A stretch of 64,000 nucleotides of DNA from an uncultured Ruminococcus sp. (lineage in GTDB: Bacteria; Bacillota; Clostridia; Oscillospirales; Acutalibacteraceae): assembly GCA_958403905.1 (NCBI GenBank), contig CATXZD010000007.1:1-64000 (forward strand), read 5' to 3'. Below are positions 26,101 through 35,717 of the stretch, piece by piece. The notes below the pieces were generated by a model. That model saw only the letters and a program-made list of their open reading frames with translations. It had not been told where the DNA came from and did not search any database. Each line of letters opens with the position of its first letter. Positions within the stretch are counted from its first letter, which is position 1. Made by a program: the position numbers and the translations under genes.

Positions 26101-26109
26101 GGTTGATAG

Positions 26110-26143
26110 GACAGCAAGTGCTTAAAAGGTACTTGCTGTCTTT
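26110..26143 (+). terminator. Hairpin terminator upstream of mazF remnant
   Basis: GACAGCAAGT (26110-26119) and ACTTGCTGTC (26131-26140) pair perfectly and are followed by TTT. Confidence 0.6.
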
Positions 26144-26168
26144 ACATGTCTATGGGAGGTAATAATTT

Positions 26169-26283
26169 TGATAGTCAAAAAAAGGGGAGGTTTATTACGC
26201 TGACCTCAATCCGGTTATAGGCTGTGAACAGGGTGGATGCCGACCTGTCATTATTGTTCAGAACAATACAAGCAATTTTATGT
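26169..26283 (+). pseudogene. MazF/PemK toxin N-terminal fragment
   Basis: After GGGAGG (26154-26159) a degenerate frame reads KKRG, then, after a one-base shift near 26190, [19 protein letters not shown] and IIVQNNTSN. This is the MazF/PemK N-terminal pattern (RGDxYYADL, EQGG-RPVLIIQN). The frame then runs into unrelated sequence and the rest of the toxin is absent. It is a frameshifted and truncated relic. Confidence 0.7.
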
Positions 26284-26859
26284 TTCTTGATTTAAACTTG
26301 ACTTTTACAACCTCTATTCTCATATGCATCAATCAGAAGTTCCTCTACCTGTTTAATGACAAATAAAAATGCCGTATAAGTACTTGCGTATCTATACGAC
26401 AAAACATAATATATTTTAACTTCTTTATTGTCTTATAATAGAAATCTCTGTATTTTCATCTGTTTTCATATTTCATTTTAGAAAGCTCAAATGTAAAAAT
26501 CATATTGGCGACCTGAAATAATTTATACTGATACATATAAACATATAGTAATTTCTTTCAGACTAAATTCTCAAAAAAATAGCGGGGAGTCTCCCCGCCA
26601 AGTGATGGAACTGGAACGCAAGGTTCAGCCCAAATACAACAAACACATTTCGTTTTTATTATAATTTATTTTATTATAGATGTCTATAATTATAATAACT
26701 TTTTCTGTATTTATTAAGGATGGGAGTTTCCTCAGAAACTCCCAAGGTTGCAGGTCTCTCAAGCTTCTGCAACACGATCACCAAGTATTATTATACAGAT
26801 AAATCTGCACTTGTCAATCACAACATCAATGCTCAATATATTAGCTTTCTCAAATTTAA

Positions 26860-27695
26860 CGCAAAATCATAACGGTGCAAAATTTCAATCGAACACAATT
26901 AAGAGAATTTTGCAAAATCCAATCTACTGCGGATATTATAACCGAGGCGGAGTCACCTCGAAAAGAGTCAAAGAATTGCAGATAATTGATGATGCAGTGT
27001 TTGATGAAGCGCAGAAAATTCTTGAACAGAGGAAGTACACCAACGAGAAGAAAACTCAGCTTGCCCGAACAGCTAAATCTTCAACAATGCTTTGCGGTAA
27101 CATTTATTATGCTCACTGTGGCAAGAAATTATGTGCCAACAGCTTTGTCGACAGATACACTACAAAAGACGGCACATCTTATGACGGCGGCAGAAGATTT
27201 CGTTACCTATGCTCAGGCAAAGCAATGAAACGCAACGAGTGTGACGGACAGTCGGTATATTCAGCCGCAAAGGTAGATGAAATTGTGCTTGACGCCTTGC
27301 ATCAATGCTTTGATAAAATCAAAGTTACACCAAAGGATGCAGCCATTGAGAAAAAGTACAGAACACAAATATCGCTAATCAAGTCTGAAATCAAGAGGTT
27401 GAATAAGGAAATCGAAACTCTGAAAAGAAAGCTCGGTGAGCTTACAGGGGAAATCGCAAATTCATTGTTGGGAGACAGCAAATTCACTCCCAATGTGCTT
27501 TCAATGGCTATTGAAACTACAAAGGGTAAAATCGCAGACAATGTTCAGCGAATAGCTGAAAAGCAGAATCAGCTCAATGACAAAGAAACCGATATGAGAA
27601 TGATAATCTGTAAATTGTTCAAGGAAATTTTGGTAGGAAAGGGATACTCAGTACAAATCCTTATGGACTCTTCATATGAGCAGTTTTTGATATAA
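26860..27695 (+). pseudogene. Large serine recombinase, C-terminal remnant
   Basis: From about 26870 the frame reads FQSNTIKRILQNPIYCGYYN, the Recombinase domain of large serine integrases. A zinc-ribbon region follows (MLCGNIYYAHCGKKL, YLCSGKAMKRNECDG), then a coiled coil (about 27340-27460; IKSEIKRLNKEIETLKRK) and a C-terminus ending YEQFLI. The N-terminal catalytic resolvase domain with its nucleophilic serine is missing: the sequence before 26860 is unrelated and AT-rich. It is the dead integrase of the element that carried the sigma-like gene. Confidence 0.8.
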
Positions 27696-27728
27696 TTGAC
27701 ATTGACAATTTCAATTGATATAATTTAA

Positions 27729-27995
27729 TTATAAAACAGAGTACAATAAGAATACAAAAGGTTTAGCTACTGCCTTTGACAGGTATATGAATATAACCTG
27801 ACTGCGTTCATCTTTTGAAAATGAGTTAAAGTATTTTGTGAGATAACTTTCATATCTTTTCGGAAGAATATCTAGAACCACTTTGTTAACAGGGTCAGTG
27901 AGAATACATTGATATTTTTCACCGTTTGTATTTCCTTTAAATTCTTCAAAGTGGTGACCAACGAAAATATGGTTGCCCATATCAAATTTGCGCAC
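27729..27995 (-). pseudogene. ISL3-like transposase fragment
   Basis: The 88-codon frame contains YQCILTDPVNKVVLDILPKR, YLTKYFNSFSKDER and VIFIYLSKA, matching the start of the ISL3 DDE domain (a statement on VLDIL..R followed by a YF..F..EERK-like helix). Only this central part remains. It is inserted between the recombinase remnant and a truncated membrane-protein frame. It is probably inactive. Confidence 0.55.
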
Positions 27996-28009
27996 GATGT
28001 CATAAATCC

Positions 28010-28420
28010 TATTGGGATACGGACATTAAAGAACCAGCTCTTTATGGATTTGAAAATTTACATGAAACAAAGGAAAGTGTCAAGCGAGGCGTTTCACTTG
28101 TTTTATATATCCCGATAGGGATAATAACATTATGCCTTGGCATCTTTCTTTTAATAAATGCAGAAATGATGGGCATATTTTTACTTGCAATTGGGGGATA
28201 TATTGCATGGTTAATTGGTTCGTATTTTAAACAGAAAATCTATGATAATAAACATATAAATGATATTATAGAAAATCGACAAAAAGAATATGATGAATCT
28301 ATGATGCGCTTAAAGGATATTAATTATCTTACAGCTCTATCAAAACACGATGTCCTTGCTAAAAAATTGTTAAAAGAACGTACGCTTGGTGAAGTTGAAC
28401 ATTTTGCAAAACGTCCATAA
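28010..28420 (+). pseudogene. Two-helix membrane protein, 5'-truncated
   Basis: From about 28010 an open frame reads KEPALYGFENLHETKESVKR, then two adjacent hydrophobic helices (VLYIPIGIITLCLGIFLL and MMGIFLLAIGGYIAWLIGSY), then a long charged helix ending HFAKRP. No start codon with an RBS lies upstream because the ISL3 fragment abuts it. An internal ATG at 28166 would lose the first helix. No family is recognised. Confidence 0.45.
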
Positions 28421-28509
28421 TGAAGCGAGAAAAAGTGTGGGAATAAAATACTATGAAACGGTATTTGTTTTTTTAGATATTGAAGAATTAAACAGTTTAT
28501 TGATAAAAA

Positions 28510-28558
28510 TTTAAGCCGATTAAACATAGCATTACTGTTATGATTAATCGACTTTTTT
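28510..28558 (+). terminator. Terminator upstream of chimeric gene
   Basis: CCGATTAAACATA pairs with TATGATTAATCG (about 28516-28550), followed by ACTTTTTT. Confidence 0.7.
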
Positions 28559-28576
28559 ATTTATGGAGGTGATTCA

Positions 28577-29857
28577 ATGAGTGCTACCATAGGTGCGGCA
28601 CTGAAGAAAATAGCAATTTATCTGCTTACAAATTCAAAAGTATTAAAAACAATAGGCGGTATAATAATCGGCATAATCATAATTGTGGTTATGCCGATTG
28701 TTGCTGTTGTTTCAATTTTCAACGGCAGTATGAATATTGATACAGACAAACTCAACCAGTCCATACAAGAAAATATCTCAGCTGAGCAGATGGAAAATCT
28801 ACAGCTTATCAACGACACGATGACAGAGGTTGAAAATCAACTCAAAAGCAAAAAACTGTCCGACTGCAACACGCAGGCAGAGGTTATATATCTGTTCTCC
28901 TTGTCCGATAAATCAGAGGACAAGGACTTTGTAAAAAAATTTGTATCCTGTTTCAAAAAGAATCAGTCTGATGAGGATTTGATAAAAGCTGTCAATCAGA
29001 AATTCGGAACAGAGATTAATTATGACGAGTTCCAAAAGATGATGCAGTCAATCAAGGGTGCAGAAATCAGCACCGCAGGCTTTACCGACAAGACCACGAA
29101 AAACAATCTCGACCTTGTTAAGTGGTGTGAAAATGCATACAAAAACGGTTGGGGTTATGTATACGGCGGTTACGGTCAGGTCTGCACCAAGCAATATCTT
29201 GATGGGCAGGCAAGTCTGTTTCCCGGTAACAACGAGGCAGGTGGTGAAATGCGACAGGTCGGAGAGAAGTGGCTTGGCAAGAGAGTCTGCGACTGCATAG
29301 GCTTGATAAAATCCTACGCTTGGTATAACGCTGACAGTGGACAAATCACAGTTGGCTCAAATGGATTTACTGATTGCAGTGCAAATTCCATTTGGAGCAA
29401 TGTTACTGAAAGCGGATCAATTTCAAATATGCCCGAAACGTATGGACTTGCCGTCTGGATGGACGGACATATTGGTGTGTATATAGGCAATGCTGTTTCA
29501 ATCGAGCGCAGACTTGCTGCCATGAAAACCTTTCACGATGCAGGTGTGTGTACTACTTGCTTTATATTCCCAATTTTTCCTGGCGTTACCGATGTGGAAG
29601 CAATCATTGAACGTGTGAAAAAACAATGTAATCTGATATGGCTTGAAAATCTCAATCTTCGTGGGGATTACAAGAAAGTCATTCTCGACTATATCAAAGA
29701 GAAGTATTCAAGACTTGCACTTCTGTATGAGGAAATCTATCAGCGTGGCAACAGAACTTATTGGGAGATGCTGGATGCAAGAATAAAAGCATACACAGAA
29801 AGGCAAGGAGATTATAATCTTTGCAAATTTATCTTTAGATTATTATATGGAGATTAA
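28577..29857 (+). pseudogene. Chimeric ORF: NlpC/P60 conjugation hydrolase fused to radical SAM C-terminus
   Basis: The 426-codon frame starts at ATG 28577 (GGAGGTGA RBS). Residues 1-305 are a conjugative-element wall hydrolase: one membrane segment (about 25-48), a helical stalk, then an NlpC/P60 domain with CDCIGLIKSYAW (Cys nucleophile) and GHIGVYIGN (catalytic His). At about 29500-29510 the text switches to SIERRLAAMKTFHDAGV, FIFPIFPGVTDVEAIIERV and IWLENLNLRGDYKKVILDYI, the C-terminal half of an SPL-type radical SAM protein without its CxxxCxxC cluster. NlpC/P60 loses its last strands. Two unrelated genes were joined in frame by deletion. The product may be made but is probably inactive. 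Confidence 0.75.
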
Positions 29858-30015
29858 AATGCACTGGATAATATTTGAGCAAATATAAAAAGTATCAGAA
29901 TCAATGTTTGGCGGTTATTTAATAAATTAAGCGAGTTTAAAAGCCTCTTTAAAAATTCAGATTGCAATTCAAATGTTAAAACTGCGTTTATTCAATAATT
30001 AGAGAAAGTGATGCT

Positions 30016-30525
30016 ATGAACATAGAGTACAGAAAAGCAAATATGGAAGATTTATACGAAATAACAAAGCTTATCAAATCTGCTGTAATTTGTATGGAAG
30101 AAGCAGAAATTTATCAGTGGGATGAAATTTATCCCGACAAAGTTACTATAAAACAGGATATTGAAAATAAAGACTTATACATAGGAACTGTTGACAGAAA
30201 GATTGCTGTCATTTGTGTAATAAATAAAATTTGCGATGAAGCATACAATGACGGGGATTGGCAATATCTCGATACAGAATATAGAATTATTCACAGGCTT
30301 TGCGTTCACCCTGATTTTCAAAATAAAGGGGTCGGCAAAATTACAATGAAATATATTGAATCCAAGCTTCGGAATGAAGGTATTAAATCTATACGCTTGT
30401 ATGTATTCACTAAAAATCCATACGCGGTAAAGCTTTATAAAAACCTTGGCTACAATATCGCAGGAATTGCTGAATGGCGTATGGGAAAATTTTATTTCAT
30501 GGAAAAATGTCTGACAAGTAACTGA
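30016..30525 (+). CDS. GNAT-family N-acetyltransferase
   Basis: The product has 169 residues. The GNAT core is visible: RLCVHPDFQNKGVGKITMKYI (motif A with Q/R-x-x-G-x-G/A acetyl-CoA loop, residues about 95-115) and a C-terminal NPYAVKLYKNLGY (motif B). The substrate is unknown. It is a single gene with AGAAAG as a weak RBS and a terminator 50 bases downstream, and marks the return to normal gene content after the element debris. Confidence 0.88.
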   Translation: MNIEYRKANMEDLYEITKLIKSAVICMEEAEIYQWDEIYPDKVTIKQDIENKDLYIGTVDRKIAVICVINKICDEAYNDGDWQYLDTEYRIIHRLCVHPDFQNKGVGKITMKYIESKLRNEGIKSIRLYVFTKNPYAVKLYKNLGYNIAGIAEWRMGKFYFMEKCLTSN

Positions 30526-30568
30526 TTATAAACTTCAAGCATATTAAAGCTTTTATGGCTGAAATAAA

Positions 30569-30605
30569 AAGGTGAGCAATCAATAGTGTTGCTCACCTTA
30601 TTTAT
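30569..30605. terminator. Convergent terminator GNAT/rmuC
   Basis: AAGGTGAGCAA and TTGCTCACCTT (30569-30579 with 30589-30599) form a perfect stem. T/A-rich flanks on both sides let it serve both strands. Confidence 0.85.
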
Positions 30606-30613
30606 ATCGACAA

Positions 30614-31861
30614 TTATTCTAATTCAGAAAAATCATTAATAGAGGCTGTAGGAGATTGAATGTTTTTCAGCTTGCGCTGAATTTGTCTGGTTCTTACTCC
30701 GACAAGCTTATCAAGTTCCTTATTTGCTTGGTCAAGACGTTGCTGGGTAAGGACAAGAACATCATTAAATTTATCAAATTCCTGTTTTACTCCGCCTAAA
30801 ACCTCCCAAACCTCTGCACTGCGTTTTTGAACAGCCAAAGTTTTAAATCCCATTTGCAGTGAATTCAGCAGTGCAGCCATAGTGCTCGGACCTGCAATAT
30901 TTACCTTGTATTCTCGCTGTAAAATTTCAACAAGACCGCGGTTAACAACCTCGCTGTATAACCCCTCAAACGGCAAAAACATAATTGCAAATTCAGTGGT
31001 ATTCGGAGGGTCAATGTATTTGTCGTGAATATCTTTTGCTTCGCTTTTTATTCTTGAAACAAGAATCTTTACGGCTGATTCAATGTCATCTTTGTTGCCT
31101 TTGTCGATAGCGTCACGCAGGTTTGCATATGTATCACCCGGAAATTTTGAGTCAATAGGGAGATAAACAACGCCGTCATCATCAGCAGGAAGTTTGATTG
31201 CAAACTCTACAACATTTTTTGAACCCTTTTTTGTTGCAATATTTTCTTCATACTGCTCGGGAGAAAGTATTTCGGACAAAATGCTTTTTAGCTGAATCTC
31301 ACCGAGAATTCCTCTTGTCTTCACGTTTGAAAGAACTTTTTTTAGATCGCCTACGCCAACAGCAAGATTCTGCATTTCTCCGAGTCCTTTGTAAACCTGT
31401 TCAAGACGTTCGTTGACAAGTGAGAATGATTTGTTCATCTTTTCTTCAAGCGTTTTTTGAAGCTTTTCGTCTACTGTTTCTCTCATCTTTTCAAGCTGAC
31501 GGTTGTTGTCGCTTTGCAGATATTCAAGCCTTTTCTCAACTGAATGTCTGATGTTTTCAAGCTTTTGTTCGTTTTCAAGCGAGAAAGTTTTAATTCTCTC
31601 CTCAAGCTGTGACATTTTTTCAGTTTGGTTTGCAGAAATCATATCGCCCATATTTTTAACAGTGCTCTGCATCTGAGAAGAAAGCTCCTGCCTTTGCGTG
31701 CTCATTTGTCTGCCGATTTCATTTCTTACTATGCATGAAAATTCATCAGGGCTTATCTGCTTACCACGGTTGTCTTTCTTAAAAATCAGAACAACGCATA
31801 TAATTCCGACTATCAGTGCCGCGCTGCACAGAACAATTAAAAGTATTTCTGTTAATTCCAT
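30614..31861 (-). CDS. rmuC: RmuC-family DNA recombination protein
   Basis: The product has 415 residues: an N-terminal membrane segment (about 5-28), a long coiled coil (about 50-170), and the RmuC nuclease-like domain (about 180-370) with VKTRGILGEIQLKSILSEIL, LPIDSKFPGD and EFAIMFLPFEGLYSEV. RmuC limits inversions between short inverted repeats. GAGGAG precedes ATG 31861. It stands alone, convergent with the GNAT gene. Confidence 0.93.
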   Translation of the reverse strand: MELTEILLIVLCSAALIVGIICVVLIFKKDNRGKQISPDEFSCIVRNEIGRQMSTQRQELSSQMQSTVKNMGDMISANQTEKMSQLEERIKTFSLENEQKLENIRHSVEKRLEYLQSDNNRQLEKMRETVDEKLQKTLEEKMNKSFSLVNERLEQVYKGLGEMQNLAVGVGDLKKVLSNVKTRGILGEIQLKSILSEILSPEQYEENIATKKGSKNVVEFAIKLPADDDGVVYLPIDSKFPGDTYANLRDAIDKGNKDDIESAVKILVSRIKSEAKDIHDKYIDPPNTTEFAIMFLPFEGLYSEVVNRGLVEILQREYKVNIAGPSTMAALLNSLQMGFKTLAVQKRSAEVWEVLGGVKQEFDKFNDVLVLTQQRLDQANKELDKLVGVRTRQIQRKLKNIQSPTASINDFSELE

Positions 31862-31920
31862 AGTTTTCTCCTCAATAATAATATAATATTATCATATCAT
31901 TGGAGTAATTTTGTGTCAAC

Positions 31921-32841
31921 CTAAAAAATTGTTTCAATCCGTCTTGTGCAGTTGTGCGGTGAATAGATGAATGTATTGATGTGATTTTCAGAAAAATAAT
32001 ATTTCGGTTTTTGAGGATTATATTTGTAATCAAAGGTATCTATTATTATAAGTTTGATTTTCATTTTTTCAGGTAAGATACTTTTTATGTACACACTTGC
32101 CTGCTGCCCTGCTTTTACTCCTTCTTTACACTCTGCAAGCCCTGCAAGATTTGGAGAAAGCTCCACAAAAGCACCGTAGTTTTCCACGCTTCTTACTATT
32201 CCTGAAACTGTTTCACCCGGCGTAAAATTTGCAGCGTTTTCTTCCCACGTGCCGAGAAGCTCCTTGTGACTCAGACTTATTCTTCCGTTTTCGATTGTCT
32301 TGATAATAGCTTTTATATCCATACCTACAGTAAAACGTTCTCTCGGGTGTTCAATGCGTGAAACTGAGATTGTGTCAATCGGCATAAGTGCTACAATTCC
32401 ACAGCCGATGTCCGCGAATGCACCGAAATTTTCAAGGTGAGTTATTTTTGCGTCTACAACATCGCCGCAAACAAGGTTTGATATGTAGTTGTCAAGACAC
32501 TGTCTTTGTGCAGATTCTCTTGAAAGTACAGCGTATTTTTTACCGTATTCGTCTGTATCAAATCCTTTCACAATAAAGCAAACCGGACGGTTTACCCGTG
32601 AAATGACCGCAATGTCACGCACTGTGCCCTCACGAATACCAATTGCTCCGTCCTCACGGGGGATTACCCCCTTCATTGAGCCGAGATTGACAATAAGGTT
32701 GTGGTTTGAATCACACATAAAAGCTTTTGCTTCAAGTATTTTTTTGTTGCACATAGCCTCGTACAAAAGCTGCTGTGAATGAATAATATTTATGTTCTCC
32801 TGTTCAGAAATGAGTTTTCCCTCGGGTAAATATTCTGACAT
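31921..32841 (-). CDS. S1-domain RNA-binding protein (ribosomal S1-like)
   Basis: ATG 32841 is chosen behind GGAGG; the 45 bases upstream in frame are the leader. The product has 306 residues with about three or four S1-type OB folds: ILEAKAFMCDSNHNLIVNLG (degenerate), GDVVDAKITHLENFGAFADIG, ISRIEHPRERFTVGM, and GETVSGIVRSVENYGAFVELS. Clostridia carry such short S1-like proteins in place of the six-domain S1, probably binding mRNA at the ribosome. It is a housekeeping gene with no unusual neighbours. Confidence 0.85.
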   Translation of the reverse strand: MSEYLPEGKLISEQENINIIHSQQLLYEAMCNKKILEAKAFMCDSNHNLIVNLGSMKGVIPREDGAIGIREGTVRDIAVISRVNRPVCFIVKGFDTDEYGKKYAVLSRESAQRQCLDNYISNLVCGDVVDAKITHLENFGAFADIGCGIVALMPIDTISVSRIEHPRERFTVGMDIKAIIKTIENGRISLSHKELLGTWEENAANFTPGETVSGIVRSVENYGAFVELSPNLAGLAECKEGVKAGQQASVYIKSILPEKMKIKLIIIDTFDYKYNPQKPKYYFSENHINTFIYSPHNCTRRIETIF

Positions 32842-33014
32842 TTTAAAACCTCCGTAATATTTGGTTACAAATAAACATATGAACAAATGAAGTATTTTAT
32901 TACATTTTTAATATGCACAATCCCTGCAAAATTTGCGCAAACTTGCAATTTTAAAGCGTTTATGCTAAAATATACTTGTGTGTTTTAGAATATAATCCGG
33001 AAAGGAAACAGAAT

Positions 33015-34043
33015 ATGAATACGAATAAGTTCAGAAAGCTTTCTGGCGTTGTTTTATGCGCTTTGATTTGTATTTCTTCAGCTATTTCGTTTTCAGGATG
33101 CGAAAACGGAAAAACACAGCCTGCAACAAGCGATGAAGTTGCAACAACCTTGCCCTTGGCTGCAAGTACTGCTGATGAAGCAACGGCAGTCGGAGCGCTT
33201 GAAAGTCTTGGAATTGATGCTTCAGCACTCGGAATTGAACCGAATATTTTCTATGACACCGAAAACAAAGTCGGATTTCAGCTTGATATGCCAAACGAGG
33301 GTGATACTATTGCAGTGGTTCATACTTCGCTTGGTGATTTTACAATGAGATTTTTCCCTGAACAAGCACCAAAGACAGTTACTAATTTTATTAATCTTGC
33401 AAAAGAGGGAAAATATAACAACACAACTTTTCATAGGGTTATAAGGGATTTTATCGTACAGGGCGGTCATTGTGGAAATGATGAAAACGCTCCAAACGGT
33501 ATAAGCTCTTACGGTACTGAATTTGAAGATGAATTCTGCGACAAGTTGTTCAACATAAGAGGTGCTGTTTCTATGGCAAACTCTGCTCAGGATGAAAACG
33601 GAAGTCAGTTTTTTGTTAATCAGACGAGCGCAGAGGCTTTTGAAAATAACGGCGGTTGGGCAAGATTTGAAAGCTTGTGGGATTCCGTTAAAACTCAGCT
33701 TTTAAACTATAAGGATTCAGATCTTCTTTCTGCTTTTATTCAGAAAAACGGAAACAATTGCTATGATACCGACATAGTATCTGATGAAGTTCGTTCTCTT
33801 TATGAAGTTAACGGAGGTAATCCGTATCTTGATGGCGCATATAATGCAGTAGACAGAGGTCACACTGTTTTTGCACAGGTGATAGACGGAATGGACGTTA
33901 TTGATAAGATTGCTGTAGTCAAGGTAGATGATGACAACAAACCTGTTGAGAATGTTGTTATTGAGGCTATTGACGTTACAACCTATTCTTCGCAGAAAAC
34001 ACAGACTGTTTCGTCGGGTGTCAGTGAAACATCAGCTGAATAA
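33015..34043 (+). CDS. Cyclophilin-type peptidyl-prolyl isomerase lipoprotein
   Basis: ATG 33015 follows AAAGGAAAC. The product has 342 residues: a signal peptide with lipobox FSGC (C about 28), a Thr/Ala-rich linker, then a cyclophilin domain (about 95-330) with FRHRVI-like TTFHRVIRDFIVQGG, SMANSAQDENGSQFFVN and GHTVFAQVIDGMDVIDKI. The core contains an insertion of about 70 residues between the QFFVN strand and the GHTVFAQV strand. It folds secreted proteins outside the membrane. Confidence 0.9.
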   Translation: MNTNKFRKLSGVVLCALICISSAISFSGCENGKTQPATSDEVATTLPLAASTADEATAVGALESLGIDASALGIEPNIFYDTENKVGFQLDMPNEGDTIAVVHTSLGDFTMRFFPEQAPKTVTNFINLAKEGKYNNTTFHRVIRDFIVQGGHCGNDENAPNGISSYGTEFEDEFCDKLFNIRGAVSMANSAQDENGSQFFVNQTSAEAFENNGGWARFESLWDSVKTQLLNYKDSDLLSAFIQKNGNNCYDTDIVSDEVRSLYEVNGGNPYLDGAYNAVDRGHTVFAQVIDGMDVIDKIAVVKVDDDNKPVENVVIEAIDVTTYSSQKTQTVSSGVSETSAE

Positions 34044-34080
34044 ATATACGATTTATATGCAGTTTCAGGAGTGTTTGTCA

Positions 34081-34920
34081 ATGTGTGATTTACCTATTGT
34101 TGCAATTATGTATGACTTTGACCGAACGCTGTGTACCAAGAATATGCAGGGTTATAGCTTTATTCCGAGTCTGGGACTGACTGAAAAAGAATTTTGGCAG
34201 TATGCAAATTCACTTGGTCAGCGTGAACATATGGATTCGATTCTTGCGTATATGTATGCAATGGTCAAAATTTCTAAGGATAAGAACATTCCTCTTCTGC
34301 GCCGAAATCTTGTTGAAATGGGAAAAAATGTTGAACTTTTCAAAGGAGTAGAGGGTTGGTTTGACCGAATTAATGAATTTGGCAGAGCCAACGGTATGCA
34401 GATTGAGCATTACGTAATTTCTTCGGGAATGAAAGAGATTATTGAGGGCACAACGATAAGCAAATGCTTCAAAAGTATTTTTGCCTGCGAGTTTCTGTAT
34501 GACGAAAACGGCAACGGAGTGTGGCCGAAAACCGACGTAAATTACACCAACAAAACCCAGTTTGTTTACAGAATCAACAAAGGTGTGCTTGATGTTGCGA
34601 ATGATAACGACCTCAACCGTTCAATGCCTGACGACAGCAAGCGAGTGCCGTTTTGCAATATGATTTACATAGGCGACGGACTCTCAGATGTTCCGTGTAT
34701 GAAGATGATGAAAGCATACGGCGGTTACTCAATAGCTGTTTATCAGAACAAAGACAGTAAGGTTGAGGATTTGCTGAAAAGGGGCAGAGTAGATTATATT
34801 TATCCTGCCGATTACAGCGAAAATACCGGGCTTGACATTACCGTTAAGAATATTATCAGAAAAATGTCAATTTCAGAAACTTTGTATGATGAATATACAA
34901 AGCAGAAAGGCTTACTGTAA
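34081..34920 (+). CDS. HAD-superfamily phosphatase
   Basis: ATG 34081 follows CAGGAG with 9-base spacing and gives 279 residues. Motif I is MYDFDRTLCT (DxDxT; residues about 10-19), motif II lies in HYVISSGMKEII, and motif III is MIYIGDGLSDVPCMKMM with GDG-SD. The long cap between motif I and II is helical. The substrate is unknown; it resembles phosphoserine-phosphatase-like HADs. It follows the cyclophilin gene by 37 bases and ends before a terminator. Confidence 0.88.
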   Translation: MCDLPIVAIMYDFDRTLCTKNMQGYSFIPSLGLTEKEFWQYANSLGQREHMDSILAYMYAMVKISKDKNIPLLRRNLVEMGKNVELFKGVEGWFDRINEFGRANGMQIEHYVISSGMKEIIEGTTISKCFKSIFACEFLYDENGNGVWPKTDVNYTNKTQFVYRINKGVLDVANDNDLNRSMPDDSKRVPFCNMIYIGDGLSDVPCMKMMKAYGGYSIAVYQNKDSKVEDLLKRGRVDYIYPADYSENTGLDITVKNIIRKMSISETLYDEYTKQKGLL

Positions 34921-34940
34921 TTAATAAATGTGTATAAAAA

Positions 34941-34978
34941 CAAAAACTGACTTTGAAAAATCAAAGCCAGTTTTTTAA
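34941..34978 (+). terminator. Terminator after HAD gene
   Basis: AAAACTGACTTTG and CAAAGCCAGTTTTTT pair with one mismatch and end in T6. Confidence 0.85.
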
Positions 34979-35010
34979 TGCATTATTTTAGATAGAGAAA
35001 AGCAGAATAA

Positions 35011-35316
35011 TCAGATTTTATTTGCAAGCGCCCTTTCAAGCCAGATGTCCGCAATATCCATTGCAAGGAACATACCTTTTTTCTCGCTTGACTTAATGAG
35101 CTGCTTTCTTGGTGAAAGATAAGGGTCGGTAGCCATAAGCTGAACGGTTACCTTATCAGGAAGCTCGTTGCCGTTGACTTCTTTTTTTGATTTGATCTGC
35201 ATTCTTATAACATACGGTTCTTCCATATTGCCGTAGTAAATCTCATCTCCGCAGCGCACAAGCGGTTTGCCCTTGTAGGTAGGAAATTCCTGTGCCTGTT
35301 TTTTGGTATCTGCCAC
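35011..35316 (-). CDS. Conserved protein of unknown function downstream of ireB
   Basis: The 101-residue protein starts with GTG 35316, with AAGGATG 8 bases upstream. No named domain is recognised. It is a compact alpha/beta protein with YKGKPLVRCGDEIYYGNM, PYVIRMQIKSKKEV and a C-terminal helix FLAMDIADIWLERAL. It is 16 bases from ireB and clearly co-transcribed, suggesting a link to IreB or IreK signalling or simply a conserved clostridial gene pair. Confidence 0.7.
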   Translation of the reverse strand: MADTKKQAQEFPTYKGKPLVRCGDEIYYGNMEEPYVIRMQIKSKKEVNGNELPDKVTVQLMATDPYLSPRKQLIKSSEKKGMFLAMDIADIWLERALANKI

Positions 35317-35332
35317 AAGGCATCATCCTTTC

Positions 35333-35578
35333 TTAAACATTGAGGTATGATTTTACCAGTGCTTCAAGTAAGTCGTCACGGTCGATTTTGCTTATTATGT
35401 TACGAGCATTGTTGTACGTTGTAATATAAGTAGGATCCTCGCTCAGAATATAACCTACAATCTGGTTAATCGGATTGTAACCTTTTTTTCTGAGTGCGTC
35501 ATAAACAATAGTAAGACTTGCCTTAATCTGGTCATCCTTTTCCTCGCCGAGTGAAAAAATCATTGTCTTGTCCAACAT
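35333..35578 (-). CDS. ireB: IreB-family regulatory phosphoprotein
   Basis: The 81-residue protein (MLDKTMIFSLGEEK, then YDALRKKGYNPINQIVGYIL and SEDPTYITTYNNARNII) matches UPF0297/IreB along its full length. In Enterococcus IreB is phosphorylated by the Ser/Thr kinase IreK on N-terminal threonines and dampens cephalosporin resistance; Thr5 is present here. The RBS AGGAGGTG is strong. Confidence 0.93.
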   Translation of the reverse strand: MLDKTMIFSLGEEKDDQIKASLTIVYDALRKKGYNPINQIVGYILSEDPTYITTYNNARNIISKIDRDDLLEALVKSYLNV

Positions 35579-35671
35579 ACTGAAACACCTCCTATTTGAC
35601 TATTATAATATATTTCAAAGCAAATTTCAAGCATTTTAAATAAAATGATTATAAAATACAGTTTTATTTTT

Positions 35672-35706
35672 GGAAAAAGAACAAGGGGCGAGCTGACGTC
35701 CCTTGT
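35672..35706 (-). terminator. Terminator of pheST
   Basis: On the minus strand ACAAGGG and CCCCTTGT pair around a 10 to 12 base loop and are followed by TCTTTTTCC. Confidence 0.7.
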
Positions 35707-35717
35707 TTGTTGATTTA

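Noticed and set aside
26748..26860. ATG-initiated extension of the recombinase remnant
   Set aside because: The first about 40 codons do not resemble a recombinase, and the hairpin-rich DNA there is not a plausible translation start.
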